NCBI GenBank assembly: GCA_038329965.1
Contig: JBBQNN010000002.1
Span: 1-64,000, forward strand
DNA: 64,000 nucleotides
Reading direction: 5' to 3'
Source of the DNA: QHCA01 sp003244095
GTDB lineage: Bacteria; Actinomycetota; Actinomycetes; Mycobacteriales; QHCA01
Under the pieces are notes generated by a model. The model was given only the letters and a program-made list of their open reading frames with translations. It did not search any database and was not told the DNA's origin. Positions within the stretch are counted from its first letter, which is position 1. Each line of letters begins with the position of its first letter. Below are positions 52,542 through 61,490 of this stretch, in pieces. The position numbers were made by a program, and so were the translations under genes.

Positions 52542-53148
52542 GATCCGCCGGCGCCTGGTCGCGCGACGGCTCGTCGCGACCGACCAGGGGCTGACCCTGA
52601 TCGAGCTGCTGGTGGCCATGCTCATCTTCAGCGTCGTGATGGCGATCTCGTTCAGCGTGCTCGCTGCCGTCCAACGGCAGAGCAGCGACGTCGTGGCACG
52701 TGAGGACACGGTGGGCAACGCGCGGCTGGCCATCGAGCAGATGGACCGTCAGATCCGCTCCGGCAACGTCCTCTACGACCCGCTGCTCGAGCCGCTGCCG
52801 CTGTCGATGCGCGTCTACACCCAGGCGAATGGCGCTCAGCAGTGCGTGCAGTGGCAGGTGTACAGCGGCGCCCTGCGGTTCAGGTCGTGGTCCCCGACGT
52901 GGCAGACGGACGGGATCGTGTCCGCCTGGTCGAACGTGGCGCACTACATCGTCAACGACGCCGCGAACCCCCCGTTCGCACTCGAAGGCAGCAGCACGGC
53001 GTACGGATCGCGCCTGCTGGACATCTCGCTGCGGGTCAAGGCGCCCCGGGCTGGTGGCAACCCCGTCCAAGTCCAGACGTCGCTGTCCGGGCGCAACACC
53101 CTGTACGGCTACGACCCCGGGGTCTGCAGCCCCGTCCCGGCCACCTAG
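52534..53148 (+). CDS. PilW-like minor prepilin
   Basis: The 204-residue protein has a 19-residue basic leader ending ATDQG, cleaved before LTLIELLVAMLIFSVVMAIS with Glu5. The body (NARLAIEQMDRQIRSGNVL) is the PilW/PulJ signature. GTG at 52534 overlaps the end of the PilV-like gene by 8 bp, so the two are coupled. Confidence 0.85.
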   Translation: MHEIRRRLVARRLVATDQGLTLIELLVAMLIFSVVMAISFSVLAAVQRQSSDVVAREDTVGNARLAIEQMDRQIRSGNVLYDPLLEPLPLSMRVYTQANGAQQCVQWQVYSGALRFRSWSPTWQTDGIVSAWSNVAHYIVNDAANPPFALEGSSTAYGSRLLDISLRVKAPRAGGNPVQVQTSLSGRNTLYGYDPGVCSPVPAT

Positions 53149-53156
53149 GAGTATCG

Positions 53157-54596
53157 ATGTCTCGTCTCGTCCAGCAGCGCTCTCGTGACGGGGGCAACGC
53201 GCTGCTGATCGCCGTGCTGGTGACGTCGGTCTGCCTGAGCCTGATGCTGGTCGGGGTGCACCTGGCCGTGTCCTCGTCGCGGTCTTCCGGGGTGGACCGG
53301 CAGCGGGTGCTGTCCGTCAACGCGGCGGAGGCCGGGGTCGACAGCGCCTACACGGCGATCCAGGCCGCGGGTCTGAACCTGCCGTGCACCCTGCCGGCGG
53401 GGAATGTGAATGCCGCGCCCGACACGGCGACCTACAGCACCACCGTGGCCTACTACGACGCTGCAGGTGTGGTGCTTGCCTGCCCGCCGGTCGGTCCGGT
53501 CAAGGCGCTGATCCGCAGCACGGCGACCACCAACACGCTGGGCGGCGGAGGCAGCAAGCCGACCCGGGTGATGGAGGCTCTGGTCGACCTGACGCCGAAG
53601 GGCGGCGGTGGCCTGGACAAGGCGATCTTCGCCAACGGCGTGCTGGACGGGTCCATCATTGTCAGCACCGTGGGCAACGCGGGCGCCAACGCCGACATCT
53701 ACAGCAACAGCAACGTCAACTGCGGCGTCGCGATGAACGTCGCCGGAAGCATATACAGCCAGGGCGACATCTCGACCGGGATCACATGCAGTGTCGCCGG
53801 CAACGTCTGGGCCGCGCGCAATGTGACCGAGGGTATCAGCAGTTTGATCGCCGGCTTCGCCAAGGCTGGCACCGGCACGATCAACGCGGGTCTGCTGAGC
53901 ACCGTCACGGGCAACCTCTATGCCGGGGGGTTGATCAGCTACGGCGCGTGCGTGGCCGGCAAGTGCTTCCCGAACAGCTCCCCTGGACCTCCGCCGGTGC
54001 TTCCGTTCCCGATCATCCGCAGCGACGCCGCGACCATGGCGGCGTGGACGGCCTCGGCGCCCGGGCCGGGCTACACGCTCTACGACGACAACGCCTGCGG
54101 CGGCCTGGAAAGCCGCATCATCAACGTGTACGCCAAGAAGGGGACGCCGACCCTGCTCCGGACCACCTGCCCGATCAACTTCGGCTTCGGCAGCGCCATC
54201 GTGCTGAGCAACGACCTGGCGATCTTCGCCAAGGCCGGCATGAGCAGCACGATCCTCAGCAGCACCAGCTCGAACGCGCCGGGCACCCGGCGCAAGATGC
54301 ACTGGATCGTGCCTTATGACTCCGCGGCGGCGCTGCCGTGCACGTCGCCGACCATCTCGACGGGGGCGGCTTACGGCGTCAGCCCTGATGTCTGGATGTT
54401 CGTCTACAGCCCCTGTGACCTGAATTTCTCCGTACTCAACGTGGTCAGCGGCCAAGTCTATGGCGGCAGCAAGGTCAGCGCCGTCGCCGCGTTCGGAGTC
54501 CTGTACCAGAGCGTGCCGACCTACGGCATCGACCCGGCCTCGCTGCCGACGACGGGCTACAACACCAGCGTGGTCTACAAGCGCGAGTCCAGATGA
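53157..54596 (+). CDS. PilX-like pilus assembly protein, tandem copy 1
   Basis: The 479-residue protein has an N-terminal PilX-type segment (QQRSRDGGNALLIAVLVTSV) without Glu5, then a conserved helical part (SSSRSSGVDRQRVLSVNAAEAG). The middle (about 160-270) is a repetitive beta-helix-like stretch of Val/Ile-x-Gly units (VAGSIYSQGDIS, VTGNLYAGG), resembling bactofilin-type repeats, followed by a domain with several Cys and GQVYGGS. ATG at 53157 has TAGGAG upstream. First of three tandem paralogues. Confidence 0.78.
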   Translation: MSRLVQQRSRDGGNALLIAVLVTSVCLSLMLVGVHLAVSSSRSSGVDRQRVLSVNAAEAGVDSAYTAIQAAGLNLPCTLPAGNVNAAPDTATYSTTVAYYDAAGVVLACPPVGPVKALIRSTATTNTLGGGGSKPTRVMEALVDLTPKGGGGLDKAIFANGVLDGSIIVSTVGNAGANADIYSNSNVNCGVAMNVAGSIYSQGDISTGITCSVAGNVWAARNVTEGISSLIAGFAKAGTGTINAGLLSTVTGNLYAGGLISYGACVAGKCFPNSSPGPPPVLPFPIIRSDAATMAAWTASAPGPGYTLYDDNACGGLESRIINVYAKKGTPTLLRTTCPINFGFGSAIVLSNDLAIFAKAGMSSTILSSTSSNAPGTRRKMHWIVPYDSAAALPCTSPTISTGAAYGVSPDVWMFVYSPCDLNFSVLNVVSGQVYGGSKVSAVAAFGVLYQSVPTYGIDPASLPTTGYNTSVVYKRESR

Positions 54597-56035
54597 CGAT
54601 TGCCTGCCTGGTCCGGCAGCGCTCTCGTGACCGGGGCAGCGCGCTGCTCATCGCAGTGCTGGTGACGTCGGTCTGCCTGAGCCTGACCCTGGTCGGGGTG
54701 CACCTGGCCGTGTCCTCGTCGCGGTCTTCCGGGGTGGACCGGCAGCGGGTGCTGGCCGTCAACGCGGCGGAGGCCGGGGTGGACAGCGCCTACACGGCGA
54801 TCCAGGCGGCGGGAGTGAACCTGCCGTGCGCGCTGGCGTCGGGTGACGTGCATGCCGCGCCCGACACGGCGTCCTACACCACGGCGGTGACCTACTTCGA
54901 CGCCTCCGGTGCCAAGCTCAACACCTGCCCCCCGGTCGGTCCGGTCCAGGCGCTGATCCGCAGCACGGCGACCACCAACACCCTCGGTGGCTCGGGCAGC
55001 AAGCCGACCCGGGTGATGGAGGCGCTGGTCAACCTGACGGCGCAAAGCACAATCGGCCTCAACAAGGCGATCTTCGCGGACGGCCCGCTGACCCAGAGTG
55101 TGGCTGTACAGGTGGTCGGCAACTCGGGTGCCAACGCCGACATCTACAGCAACGGCGACATCGTCTGCGGCGTTGCGATGAACGTGCGTGGCAGCGTGGA
55201 GAGCCAAGGAGCCATCTCGACCGGCACCTCCTGCAACGTCGCCGGCAACCTCTGGGCCGGGGGCAGCGTGACCTCGGGGGTCAGCAGCGTGGTCGCCGGC
55301 TTCGTCAAGGCGGGCACCGGCACGATATCTCAGAGTGTCGCGAGTGTCGTGACCGGCAACCTCTATGCCGGTAGCACGATCAGCTACGCGGGCTGCCTGA
55401 TCGGCAAGTGCTTCCCGAACAACTCGCCGGGCCCCCCGCCGAGGCTGGCGTTCCCGGTCATCCGCAGCGACGCCGCGACCATGGCGGCGTGGACGGCCTC
55501 GGCGCCCGGGCCGGGCTACACGCTCTACGACGACAACGCCTGCGGCGGCCTGGAAAGCCGCATCGTCAACGTGTACGCCAAGAAGGGGACGCCGACCCTA
55601 CTCCGGACCACCTGCCCGATCAGCTTCAGCGTCGGCAGCGCGATCGTGCTGAGCAACGACCTGGCGATCTTCGCCAAGGGCGGCATCAACGCCGGCGTCT
55701 CGAGCAGCCTCAAATCGAACTCGGCTACCAGGCGCGACGTGCACTGGATCGTGCCCTACGACGCGGCGACGGCGACCTGCTCGTCGCCGAGCATCTCGAC
55801 CGGGGTGGCGTTCAGCGTCGACCCCACTGTCTGGATGTTCGTCTACAGCCCTTGCAACCTGGACTTCAACGTTGCGGGCGGGATCAACGGCCAGGTCTAC
55901 GGCGGCAGCACGGTCACCAGCTCGGTCGCACTCACGTTGAACTTCCAGACCGTGCCGACGTACGGCGTCGACCCGACATCGCTGCCCGCGACGGGCTACA
56001 ACACCAGCGTGGTCTACAAACGCGAATCCAGATGA
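54593..56035 (+). CDS. PilX-like pilus assembly protein, tandem copy 2
   Basis: The 480-residue paralogue of copy 1 has the same architecture: PilX-type N-terminus (RQRSRDRGSALLIAVLVTSV), RSSGVDRQRV, beta-repeat middle and GQVYGGS end. ATG overlaps the previous stop (ATGA). A 107-nt run including 54013-54119 of copy 1 is identical in copy 2, and 54848-54979 is identical over 132 nt to copy 3, so the copies look like a mosaic. Confidence 0.78.
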   Translation: MTIACLVRQRSRDRGSALLIAVLVTSVCLSLTLVGVHLAVSSSRSSGVDRQRVLAVNAAEAGVDSAYTAIQAAGVNLPCALASGDVHAAPDTASYTTAVTYFDASGAKLNTCPPVGPVQALIRSTATTNTLGGSGSKPTRVMEALVNLTAQSTIGLNKAIFADGPLTQSVAVQVVGNSGANADIYSNGDIVCGVAMNVRGSVESQGAISTGTSCNVAGNLWAGGSVTSGVSSVVAGFVKAGTGTISQSVASVVTGNLYAGSTISYAGCLIGKCFPNNSPGPPPRLAFPVIRSDAATMAAWTASAPGPGYTLYDDNACGGLESRIVNVYAKKGTPTLLRTTCPISFSVGSAIVLSNDLAIFAKGGINAGVSSSLKSNSATRRDVHWIVPYDAATATCSSPSISTGVAFSVDPTVWMFVYSPCNLDFNVAGGINGQVYGGSTVTSSVALTLNFQTVPTYGVDPTSLPATGYNTSVVYKRESR

Positions 56036-57483
56036 CGATTGCCTGCCTGGTCCGGCAGCGCTCTCGTGACAGGGGCAACGCGCTGCTCATCGCCGTCATG
56101 GTGACGTCGGTCTGCCTGAGCCTGTTGCTGGTCGGGGTGGTCATGGGCGTGTCCTCGTCGCGGTCTTCCGGGGTGGACCGGCAGCGGGTGCTGGCCGTCT
56201 ACGCGGCGGAGGCCGGGGTGGACGGCGGCTACACGGCCATCCAGGCGGCGGGGGTGAACCTGCCGTGCACGCTGGCCTCCGGTGATGTGCATGCCGCGCC
56301 CGACACGGCGTCCTACACCACGGCGGTGACCTACTTCGACGCCTCCGGTGCCAAGCTCAACACCTGCCCCCCGGTCGGTCCGGTCCAGGCGCTGATCCGC
56401 AGCACGGCGACCACCAACTCCCTCGGTGGCTCGGGCAGCAAGCCGACCCGGGTGGTGGAGGCGCTGGTCAACCTCACGTCGGTCGGCGGGGGCGGGGGCG
56501 GCGCCGGTCCGCTGAACAAGGCGATGTTCGCCGACAACACCCTGAAAATGGCCGACAACATGGTGGTGAAGGGCAACGCCGGGGCCAATGCGGACCTCTA
56601 CAGCAACACCAGCGCCTATTGCGCCGCCGGGTCCAACGTCGCCGGCACCATCACCAGCCAGGTCGACTTCTTTGGCTACAGCGGTTGCCTGGTCGGAGCC
56701 AGCGTGTGGGCCGGTCGTAACGTGACCACGGATAACAACGCGATCACCGGCTTCGTCAAGGCAGGCACCGGCACGATCCTTGCCGGGACGGGGACCACGG
56801 TGTCCGGCAACCTCTACGCCGCCGGCTCGATCACCTACGCCAGCTGCGGAGCGGGCAAATGCTTCCCGAACAGCTCGCCGGGCAATCCGACAGCGCTGGC
56901 CTTCCCGCAGATCCCGAGCGACGACGCGAGCCTGACGAAGTGGACCGCGGCGGGCTACACCGTCTACGACGACAACGCCAGCTGCTTCTCGCTGTACCAG
57001 AAGATCAGGGACACCTACGCCAAGACGGGGACCAAGACGCTGGTCCGGACCACCTGCCAGGTCCTCTTCGCCGCCGACACGGCGGTCGTGCTGAGCAACG
57101 ACCTGGCGATCTTCGCCAAGGGCGGCATCCAGATAGGGTCCGGCAACACCTGGTCTTCGAACTCTGCCACGAAGCGCAACGTGCACTTGATCGTGCCCTA
57201 CGACGCGGCGGGCTCGCGGCCGTGCTTCTCGCCGAGCCTCCTGATGAACACCGCGGGGGTCACGATGAGCAGCGCCGTCTGGCTGTTCGCCTACAGCCCG
57301 TGCCAGATCGGCTTCTCCGGCCTGGGCACGATCAACGGCCAGATCTACGGCGGCAGCGACGTCAACACCTCCCTCGGCTTCACGCTCCAATACCAGAGCG
57401 TGCCGACCTACGGCATCGCCAATGCTGCGTCGGCTCCCACCGGCTACACCACCGGCATCGTCTACAAGCGCGAAACCCGATGA
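56032..57483 (+). CDS. PilX-like pilus assembly protein, tandem copy 3
   Basis: The 483-residue third paralogue is the most divergent in its middle and C-terminal parts (TSQVDFFGYSGCLVGASVWA) but keeps the PilX-type N-terminus and GQIYGGS end. ATG at 56032 overlaps the copy 2 stop (ATGA). The duplicated overlap at both junctions shows that the unit was copied together with its coupling signal. Confidence 0.78.
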   Translation: MTIACLVRQRSRDRGNALLIAVMVTSVCLSLLLVGVVMGVSSSRSSGVDRQRVLAVYAAEAGVDGGYTAIQAAGVNLPCTLASGDVHAAPDTASYTTAVTYFDASGAKLNTCPPVGPVQALIRSTATTNSLGGSGSKPTRVVEALVNLTSVGGGGGGAGPLNKAMFADNTLKMADNMVVKGNAGANADLYSNTSAYCAAGSNVAGTITSQVDFFGYSGCLVGASVWAGRNVTTDNNAITGFVKAGTGTILAGTGTTVSGNLYAAGSITYASCGAGKCFPNSSPGNPTALAFPQIPSDDASLTKWTAAGYTVYDDNASCFSLYQKIRDTYAKTGTKTLVRTTCQVLFAADTAVVLSNDLAIFAKGGIQIGSGNTWSSNSATKRNVHLIVPYDAAGSRPCFSPSLLMNTAGVTMSSAVWLFAYSPCQIGFSGLGTINGQIYGGSDVNTSLGFTLQYQSVPTYGIANAASAPTGYTTGIVYKRETR

Positions 57484-57518
57484 CGGCAGACATCCACCGG
57501 CCTGGGCGGCCCGCGGCC

Positions 57519-57524
57519 TATGCT
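57519..57524 (+). promoter_or_regulatory. -10 element TATGCT for leaderless pilD mRNA
   Basis: TATGCT lies 8 nt before the pilD ATG, so transcription would begin at or next to the start codon. There is no ribosome binding site in the gap. Confidence 0.5.
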
Positions 57525-57532
57525 CGGAACTG

Positions 57533-58315
57533 ATGAGCGCACTGCTGATTGGCTGCTGCGCGGTTCTCGGGCTGGTGATCGGCTCGTTCCTCAACGTCGT
57601 GATCTGGCGGGTGCCCAGGGACGAGTCTGTGATCCGGCCGCCGTCGCGCTGCCCCGGCTGCGGTGAGCCCGTCGCCCCACGCGACAACCTGCCGGTGCTT
57701 TCGTGGCTCCTCTTGCGCGGTCGTTGCCGGCACTGCGCGATGCCGATCAGCTCGCGCTACCCGCTGGTCGAGATCGGCACGGCGATGCTGTTCGGCCTAA
57801 TGGCTGCGCGCTTCGGTTTCGACCCGGCGTTGCCGGCCTTCCTCTACCTGTCTGCGGTAGGACTGGCGCTGGCGGTGATCGACCTCGACCACAAGCGCCT
57901 GCCGTTCGCGCTGACGATCCCCTCCTACCCAGTTGCGCTGGTGCTGCTGACCGGAGCCGCGCTGGCCGCCGGGCATCCCGACCGGCTGATCCGGATGCTG
58001 GCCGGCATGCTCTCGCTCTTCGCGTTCTATTTCGTCCTCAATCTGGTGAATCCCCGTGGCATGGGCTTCGGCGACGTGATGCTGTCGGGGATCCTCGGCG
58101 TCTACCTGGGTTTCCTGGGCTGGGGGCCGCTGCTCGTCGGCGCCTTCCTCGGATTCCTGTTCGGTGCGCTCGGCGGACTGCTGTTCATCGCGCTGGGTCG
58201 CGGGAGCCGCAAGTCGCACATCCCCTTCGGCCCATACATGCTCACCGGCACCTTGGTGGCCATTCTGGCCGGCCGGGCCTTGGCGGGCGCGTACGTCCAC
58301 GCCACCTTGGGCTGA
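57533..58315 (+). CDS. pilD: prepilin peptidase / N-methyltransferase PilD
   Basis: Cleaves prepilin leaders after Gly and methylates the new N-terminus. The 260-residue polytopic protein has the zinc tetracysteine site (CPGCGEP, CRHCAMP), SFLNVVIWRVP, and both catalytic aspartates (AVIDLDHKRLP and GMGFGDVML). Eight hydrophobic segments are visible. It probably serves the two PilA, PilV- and PilW-like prepilins encoded just upstream. Confidence 0.93.
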   Translation: MSALLIGCCAVLGLVIGSFLNVVIWRVPRDESVIRPPSRCPGCGEPVAPRDNLPVLSWLLLRGRCRHCAMPISSRYPLVEIGTAMLFGLMAARFGFDPALPAFLYLSAVGLALAVIDLDHKRLPFALTIPSYPVALVLLTGAALAAGHPDRLIRMLAGMLSLFAFYFVLNLVNPRGMGFGDVMLSGILGVYLGFLGWGPLLVGAFLGFLFGALGGLLFIALGRGSRKSHIPFGPYMLTGTLVAILAGRALAGAYVHATLG

Positions 58316-58346
58316 AGCGTGACCCAAAGCGTCTCGCTCCCGGCGC

Positions 58347-58374
58347 TTCAGAACGTGCCGGGGCCATCCGATGT
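58347..58374 (+). promoter_or_regulatory. sigma-28-type promoter D upstream of pilM
   Basis: TTCA (58347-58350) and TCCGATGT (58367-58374) are 16 nt apart; the -35 context GCTTCAGAAC resembles promoter C. It is the weakest match of the five but in the expected place, 41 nt before the pilM GTG. Confidence 0.5.
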
Positions 58375-58415
58375 GCTCCATGTCAGGCATGAGCAAAGCG
58401 GTGAAGGGAAAGCAT

Positions 58416-59489
58416 GTGACAGGACGGCGAGCGGTCGGTCTCGACATCGGGACGTCCGGAGTCAGGGCAGCCGAGATCTCCCTCGGCAAGGGCCCGGCGA
58501 CGCTGGCCAGGTTCGGCCAGGTGTCGCTGCCGGTCGGTGCGGTTCGAGACGGCGAGATCGTCGACGTCGCCGAGGTTGCCAGTGCGATCCGGCACCTCTG
58601 GTCCGCGACGAAGTTCCGTACCAAGCGCGTGGTCGTCGGCGTGTCGAACCAGAAGGTCGTCGTCCGGCAGGTCGACCTGCCGTGGCTGCCGGCTGAGGAG
58701 TTCCGCAAGTCGCTGATCTACCAGGTGCAGGACTACATCCCGATGCCGGTCGACCAGGCGATCCTGGACTTTCACCCGCTGGAGGAGTTCGTGAACGAGG
58801 CCGGCGGGCGCATGCTCAGGGTACTGCTGGTTGCCGCGTCCGCGGACATGGTCAACAACACCGTCGCCGCCGTGCAGAAGGCCGGACTGGCACCGGTCAT
58901 GATCGATCTGACCCCTTTCGCGCTGCTTCGCGGCCTGGCGCAGATGGACGAGCTGGGCCTGTCCGGCGCGCCGGCGGAGGCGCTCATCGATGTCGGCGCC
59001 AGCATCACCAACATCGTCGTGCACCAGGGCGGCGTGCCGCGCTTCGTACGCATCCTGCTCATGGGCGGGGGAGACATCACCGAGGCGGTGGCCGAACGGA
59101 TGGGGCTGCCGATGGAGCAGGCCGAGTCGATCAAGCAGCAGACCGGGATGCGCGAGAAGCCCGCCGAGGCTGCTGCCGACTCTTCGCAGCTCACGAGGGT
59201 CATCGAGACCAGTGGCGCGGCTTTCGTCGAGGAGGTACGCGGCTCGCTCGACTACTACCTCGCCCAGCCCAGCTCGGTCGACGTGAAGCGCATCGTGCTC
59301 TCCGGGGGCGGCGGGCAACTCCGCGGACTTGCCGCCCGGCTGGCCCTTGCCACCCGCCTGCCTGTCGAGCTGGGCTCGGCCATGTCGACCTTGCGGATCG
59401 GCAAGGTCGGCCTTGATGCCACGCGGCTGGCCCTCGTCGCTCCCGTCGCGTCGGTTTCGGTCGGCCTGGCCATCGGGGTCGCGTCATGA
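58416..59489 (+). CDS. pilM: type IV pilus assembly protein PilM
   Basis: The 357-residue actin/FtsA-like ATPase of the inner-membrane alignment complex has phosphate loop 1 (GLDIGTSGVRAAEISL), the central QVQDYIPMPVDQAI and ALIDVGASITNIVVHQGG, and SGGGGQLRGL near the end. It binds the PilN cytoplasmic tail. GTG at 58416 has AAGGGA at 58404-58409; an in-frame ATG at 58389 is an alternative. It overlaps pilN by 4 bp. Confidence 0.92.
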   Translation: MTGRRAVGLDIGTSGVRAAEISLGKGPATLARFGQVSLPVGAVRDGEIVDVAEVASAIRHLWSATKFRTKRVVVGVSNQKVVVRQVDLPWLPAEEFRKSLIYQVQDYIPMPVDQAILDFHPLEEFVNEAGGRMLRVLLVAASADMVNNTVAAVQKAGLAPVMIDLTPFALLRGLAQMDELGLSGAPAEALIDVGASITNIVVHQGGVPRFVRILLMGGGDITEAVAERMGLPMEQAESIKQQTGMREKPAEAAADSSQLTRVIETSGAAFVEEVRGSLDYYLAQPSSVDVKRIVLSGGGGQLRGLAARLALATRLPVELGSAMSTLRIGKVGLDATRLALVAPVASVSVGLAIGVAS

Positions 59490-60130
59490 CCGCCGTGATC
59501 GAGCACCTGTCCGTCACCGGCGGCCTGCCGATCCTGCCGCGGGTCAACCTGATCCCGACAGAGATCGCCGAGCGCCGCACCCTGCGTCGAGTGCAGGCCG
59601 GGCTGGGTGCCGGGGGCGTCGCCGCCGTCGCCATCGTCGTCGTGCTGTTGCTCCTGGCGATGGCTTCTGTCTCATCGGCCAAACAACACCTGGCGGCCGC
59701 GAAGAGCGAGAACGCGAACGTGCAGGGCAAGGTGGCCGGCCTCCAGAACGTCGTGCGGACCTTCACGCTGGTCGACCAGGCCCATGGAGCCCTCCGCGAC
59801 GCTGCTGGTGGCGAGATCCTGTGGTCGACCTATTTCACCGACCTCACCCTGCGCATCCCCGACAACGTGTGGCTCACGAAGGTGACGGTCGCCTCGGCGG
59901 TGACGCCCGGCGGCGTCGCGGAGATCACCTTCGAAGGGGCCGCGCTGTCACACGACGATGTCGCCCGGTGGCTCGACTCGATCGCGAAGGAGCGCGGATG
60001 GTCCAATCCGTACTTCTCGAAGTCCGATGAGAAGCTCATCGGACTTCGCAAGACCTACACCTTCGCCTCCACCGTGACCGTCACCACCGATGCGCTTTCA
60101 GGGCGCTACACCAAGCCGGCGGGGGGCTGA
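59486..60130 (+). CDS. pilN: type IV pilus assembly protein PilN
   Basis: The 214-residue bitopic protein has the PilM-binding motif PRVNLIPTEIAERR at the N-terminus, one transmembrane helix (about residues 47-65), a coiled-coil and an extracytoplasmic ferredoxin-like domain (IPDNVWLTKVTV). The short INLLP-like motif supports the call. ATGA overlap with pilM. Confidence 0.88.
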   Translation: MTAVIEHLSVTGGLPILPRVNLIPTEIAERRTLRRVQAGLGAGGVAAVAIVVVLLLLAMASVSSAKQHLAAAKSENANVQGKVAGLQNVVRTFTLVDQAHGALRDAAGGEILWSTYFTDLTLRIPDNVWLTKVTVASAVTPGGVAEITFEGAALSHDDVARWLDSIAKERGWSNPYFSKSDEKLIGLRKTYTFASTVTVTTDALSGRYTKPAGG

Positions 60131-60131
60131 C

Positions 60132-60875
60132 ATGAACAGAATCCAGCAATGGGTGGCCATCGCGGCTGCGATCATCGTGGCGGTCCTGGTAGCCGGATGG
60201 TTCGTCGTGGTCACTCCCCAGCGCGCACTTGCACGTGATCTGGAGGCCCAGGCCGTCACCCAACGCAGCGGCACTGCCAGCCTGCGCACCCAGCTCCACG
60301 TACTCGAGGCGCAGTCCAAGCAGCTGCCCGCGAAGCAGGCCGAGCTGGCCACGTTCGGCAAGCAGATCCCGAGCAGTCCCCTGCTGCCGGCGGTGACCCG
60401 GTCGCTGACGGCTGCCGCCGCGTCGGCCGGCGTCGACCTCATCTCCATCGGTGCGACGAGCCCCACGGCGACCATCGTCGGCGCGCCCTCCGCGGCAGGG
60501 GTGCCGGCCCCCGCAGTGGCTTCGCCCGGTGCGCCCGGTGCGCCCGGTGCGGCGGCCGGTGCGGCCCCCGCCACTCCGGCAGCCGCCACCCCCGCCACCC
60601 CCGCCACCCCCGCGGCGCCAGCGGCGGCCGTATCGGCGCTGCAGTCCATCACCATCACGTTGAAGGTGAGGGGCAGCTACGCACAACTCGAGCAGCTCGT
60701 CGCCAACCTCGAGGGCCTGCAACGGGTGATGGTCGTCAGCGGCTATTCCCTCGGGGTCAGCACCGGCTGCAGCGGCACCTGCGCGCTTGATCTCGACCTG
60801 ACCGCCCAGGTGTTCACCACGCCGGCCCTCGCCGCCGAGCCCCTTGCCGTGCCCGTGCCCAAGACTGTGAAGTGA
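60132..60875 (+). CDS. pilO: type IV pilus assembly protein PilO
   Basis: The 247-residue protein has a transmembrane helix (about residues 7-25), a coiled coil with LRTQLHVLEAQSKQLP, and a C-terminal ferredoxin-like domain (ITITLKVRGSYAQLEQLVAN). Between them is a 50-residue Pro/Ala/Gly-rich linker encoded partly by 9-bp repeats (GCCACCCCC three times at 60585-60611). Start 1 bp after pilN stop. It heterodimerises with PilN. Confidence 0.85.
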   Translation: MNRIQQWVAIAAAIIVAVLVAGWFVVVTPQRALARDLEAQAVTQRSGTASLRTQLHVLEAQSKQLPAKQAELATFGKQIPSSPLLPAVTRSLTAAAASAGVDLISIGATSPTATIVGAPSAAGVPAPAVASPGAPGAPGAAAGAAPATPAAATPATPATPAAPAAAVSALQSITITLKVRGSYAQLEQLVANLEGLQRVMVVSGYSLGVSTGCSGTCALDLDLTAQVFTTPALAAEPLAVPVPKTVK

Positions 60876-60884
60876 GCGTCTTCC

Positions 60885-61490
60885 ATGAGTGAGACCACCA
60901 GCCTCCTGCCCGGTTTCGCAGCGGACGATCAACAGGTTGCAGCGAATTCCCCGGATCGCCGAAGGCTGCTGATGTTCATCGCTGCCGGCGCCGTCGTTGC
61001 CGCTCTGCTCGGCTACTTCGTTGCCGTCCCTCTGCTGCGCGGCACCGCCAAGCCGGTGGCCTCCACCCTCACCGCGACAGGGCCACCGGTGACCGGCACC
61101 GCGGCGGCGGCACCGGCGGCGGCACCGACGGCGACGCCCAGAATCGTGCCCAAGACCTTCAGCAACGTCGTCGGCCGTGACCCGTTCGCCCCGCTGGTCA
61201 CCGCCCCCGCCGCGGCCGCCGCGGCAGCGAGTACGGCCACCCCCACCACCCCGGCGGCCGCCGCGTCCACCGCCCCGACCACGACTCCCGGCAAGACCAC
61301 CTTCAAGGTGATCAGCGCCACCGCCACCCGGGCCACGGTCAGCGTTGACGGCAAGACCTACACCCCGAGCACGGGCCAGGTCTTCGCCAAGAGCTTCAAG
61401 CTGCTCAAGATCAGCAGCGGGTCCTGCGGGTCGTTCGCCCACGGTGAGATGCGGATCAGCCTCTGTAAGGGGCAGACCTTCATCTTCTAG
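60885..61490 (+). CDS. PilP-like membrane-anchored pilus protein
   Basis: The 201-residue protein has a transmembrane helix (about residues 27-46), a long Pro/Ala/Thr linker and a small C-terminal beta domain. VGRDPFAPL matches the RDPF motif of PilP, and KVISATATRATVSVDGKTY ... VFAKSFKLLKI is PilP-like. PilP links PilNO to the outer-membrane secretin in diderms; this cell has none, so the role would differ. I did not recognise it more precisely. Confidence 0.6.
   Translation: MSETTSLLPGFAADDQQVAANSPDRRRLLMFIAAGAVVAALLGYFVAVPLLRGTAKPVASTLTATGPPVTGTAAAAPAAAPTATPRIVPKTFSNVVGRDPFAPLVTAPAAAAAAASTATPTTPAAAASTAPTTTPGKTTFKVISATATRATVSVDGKTYTPSTGQVFAKSFKLLKISSGSCGSFAHGEMRISLCKGQTFIF

Noticed and set aside
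50118..52733. 871-codon minus-strand frame across the pilin genes
   Set aside because: It is composed of low-complexity Arg/Gly/Ala complement of the real prepilin genes and has no own signals.
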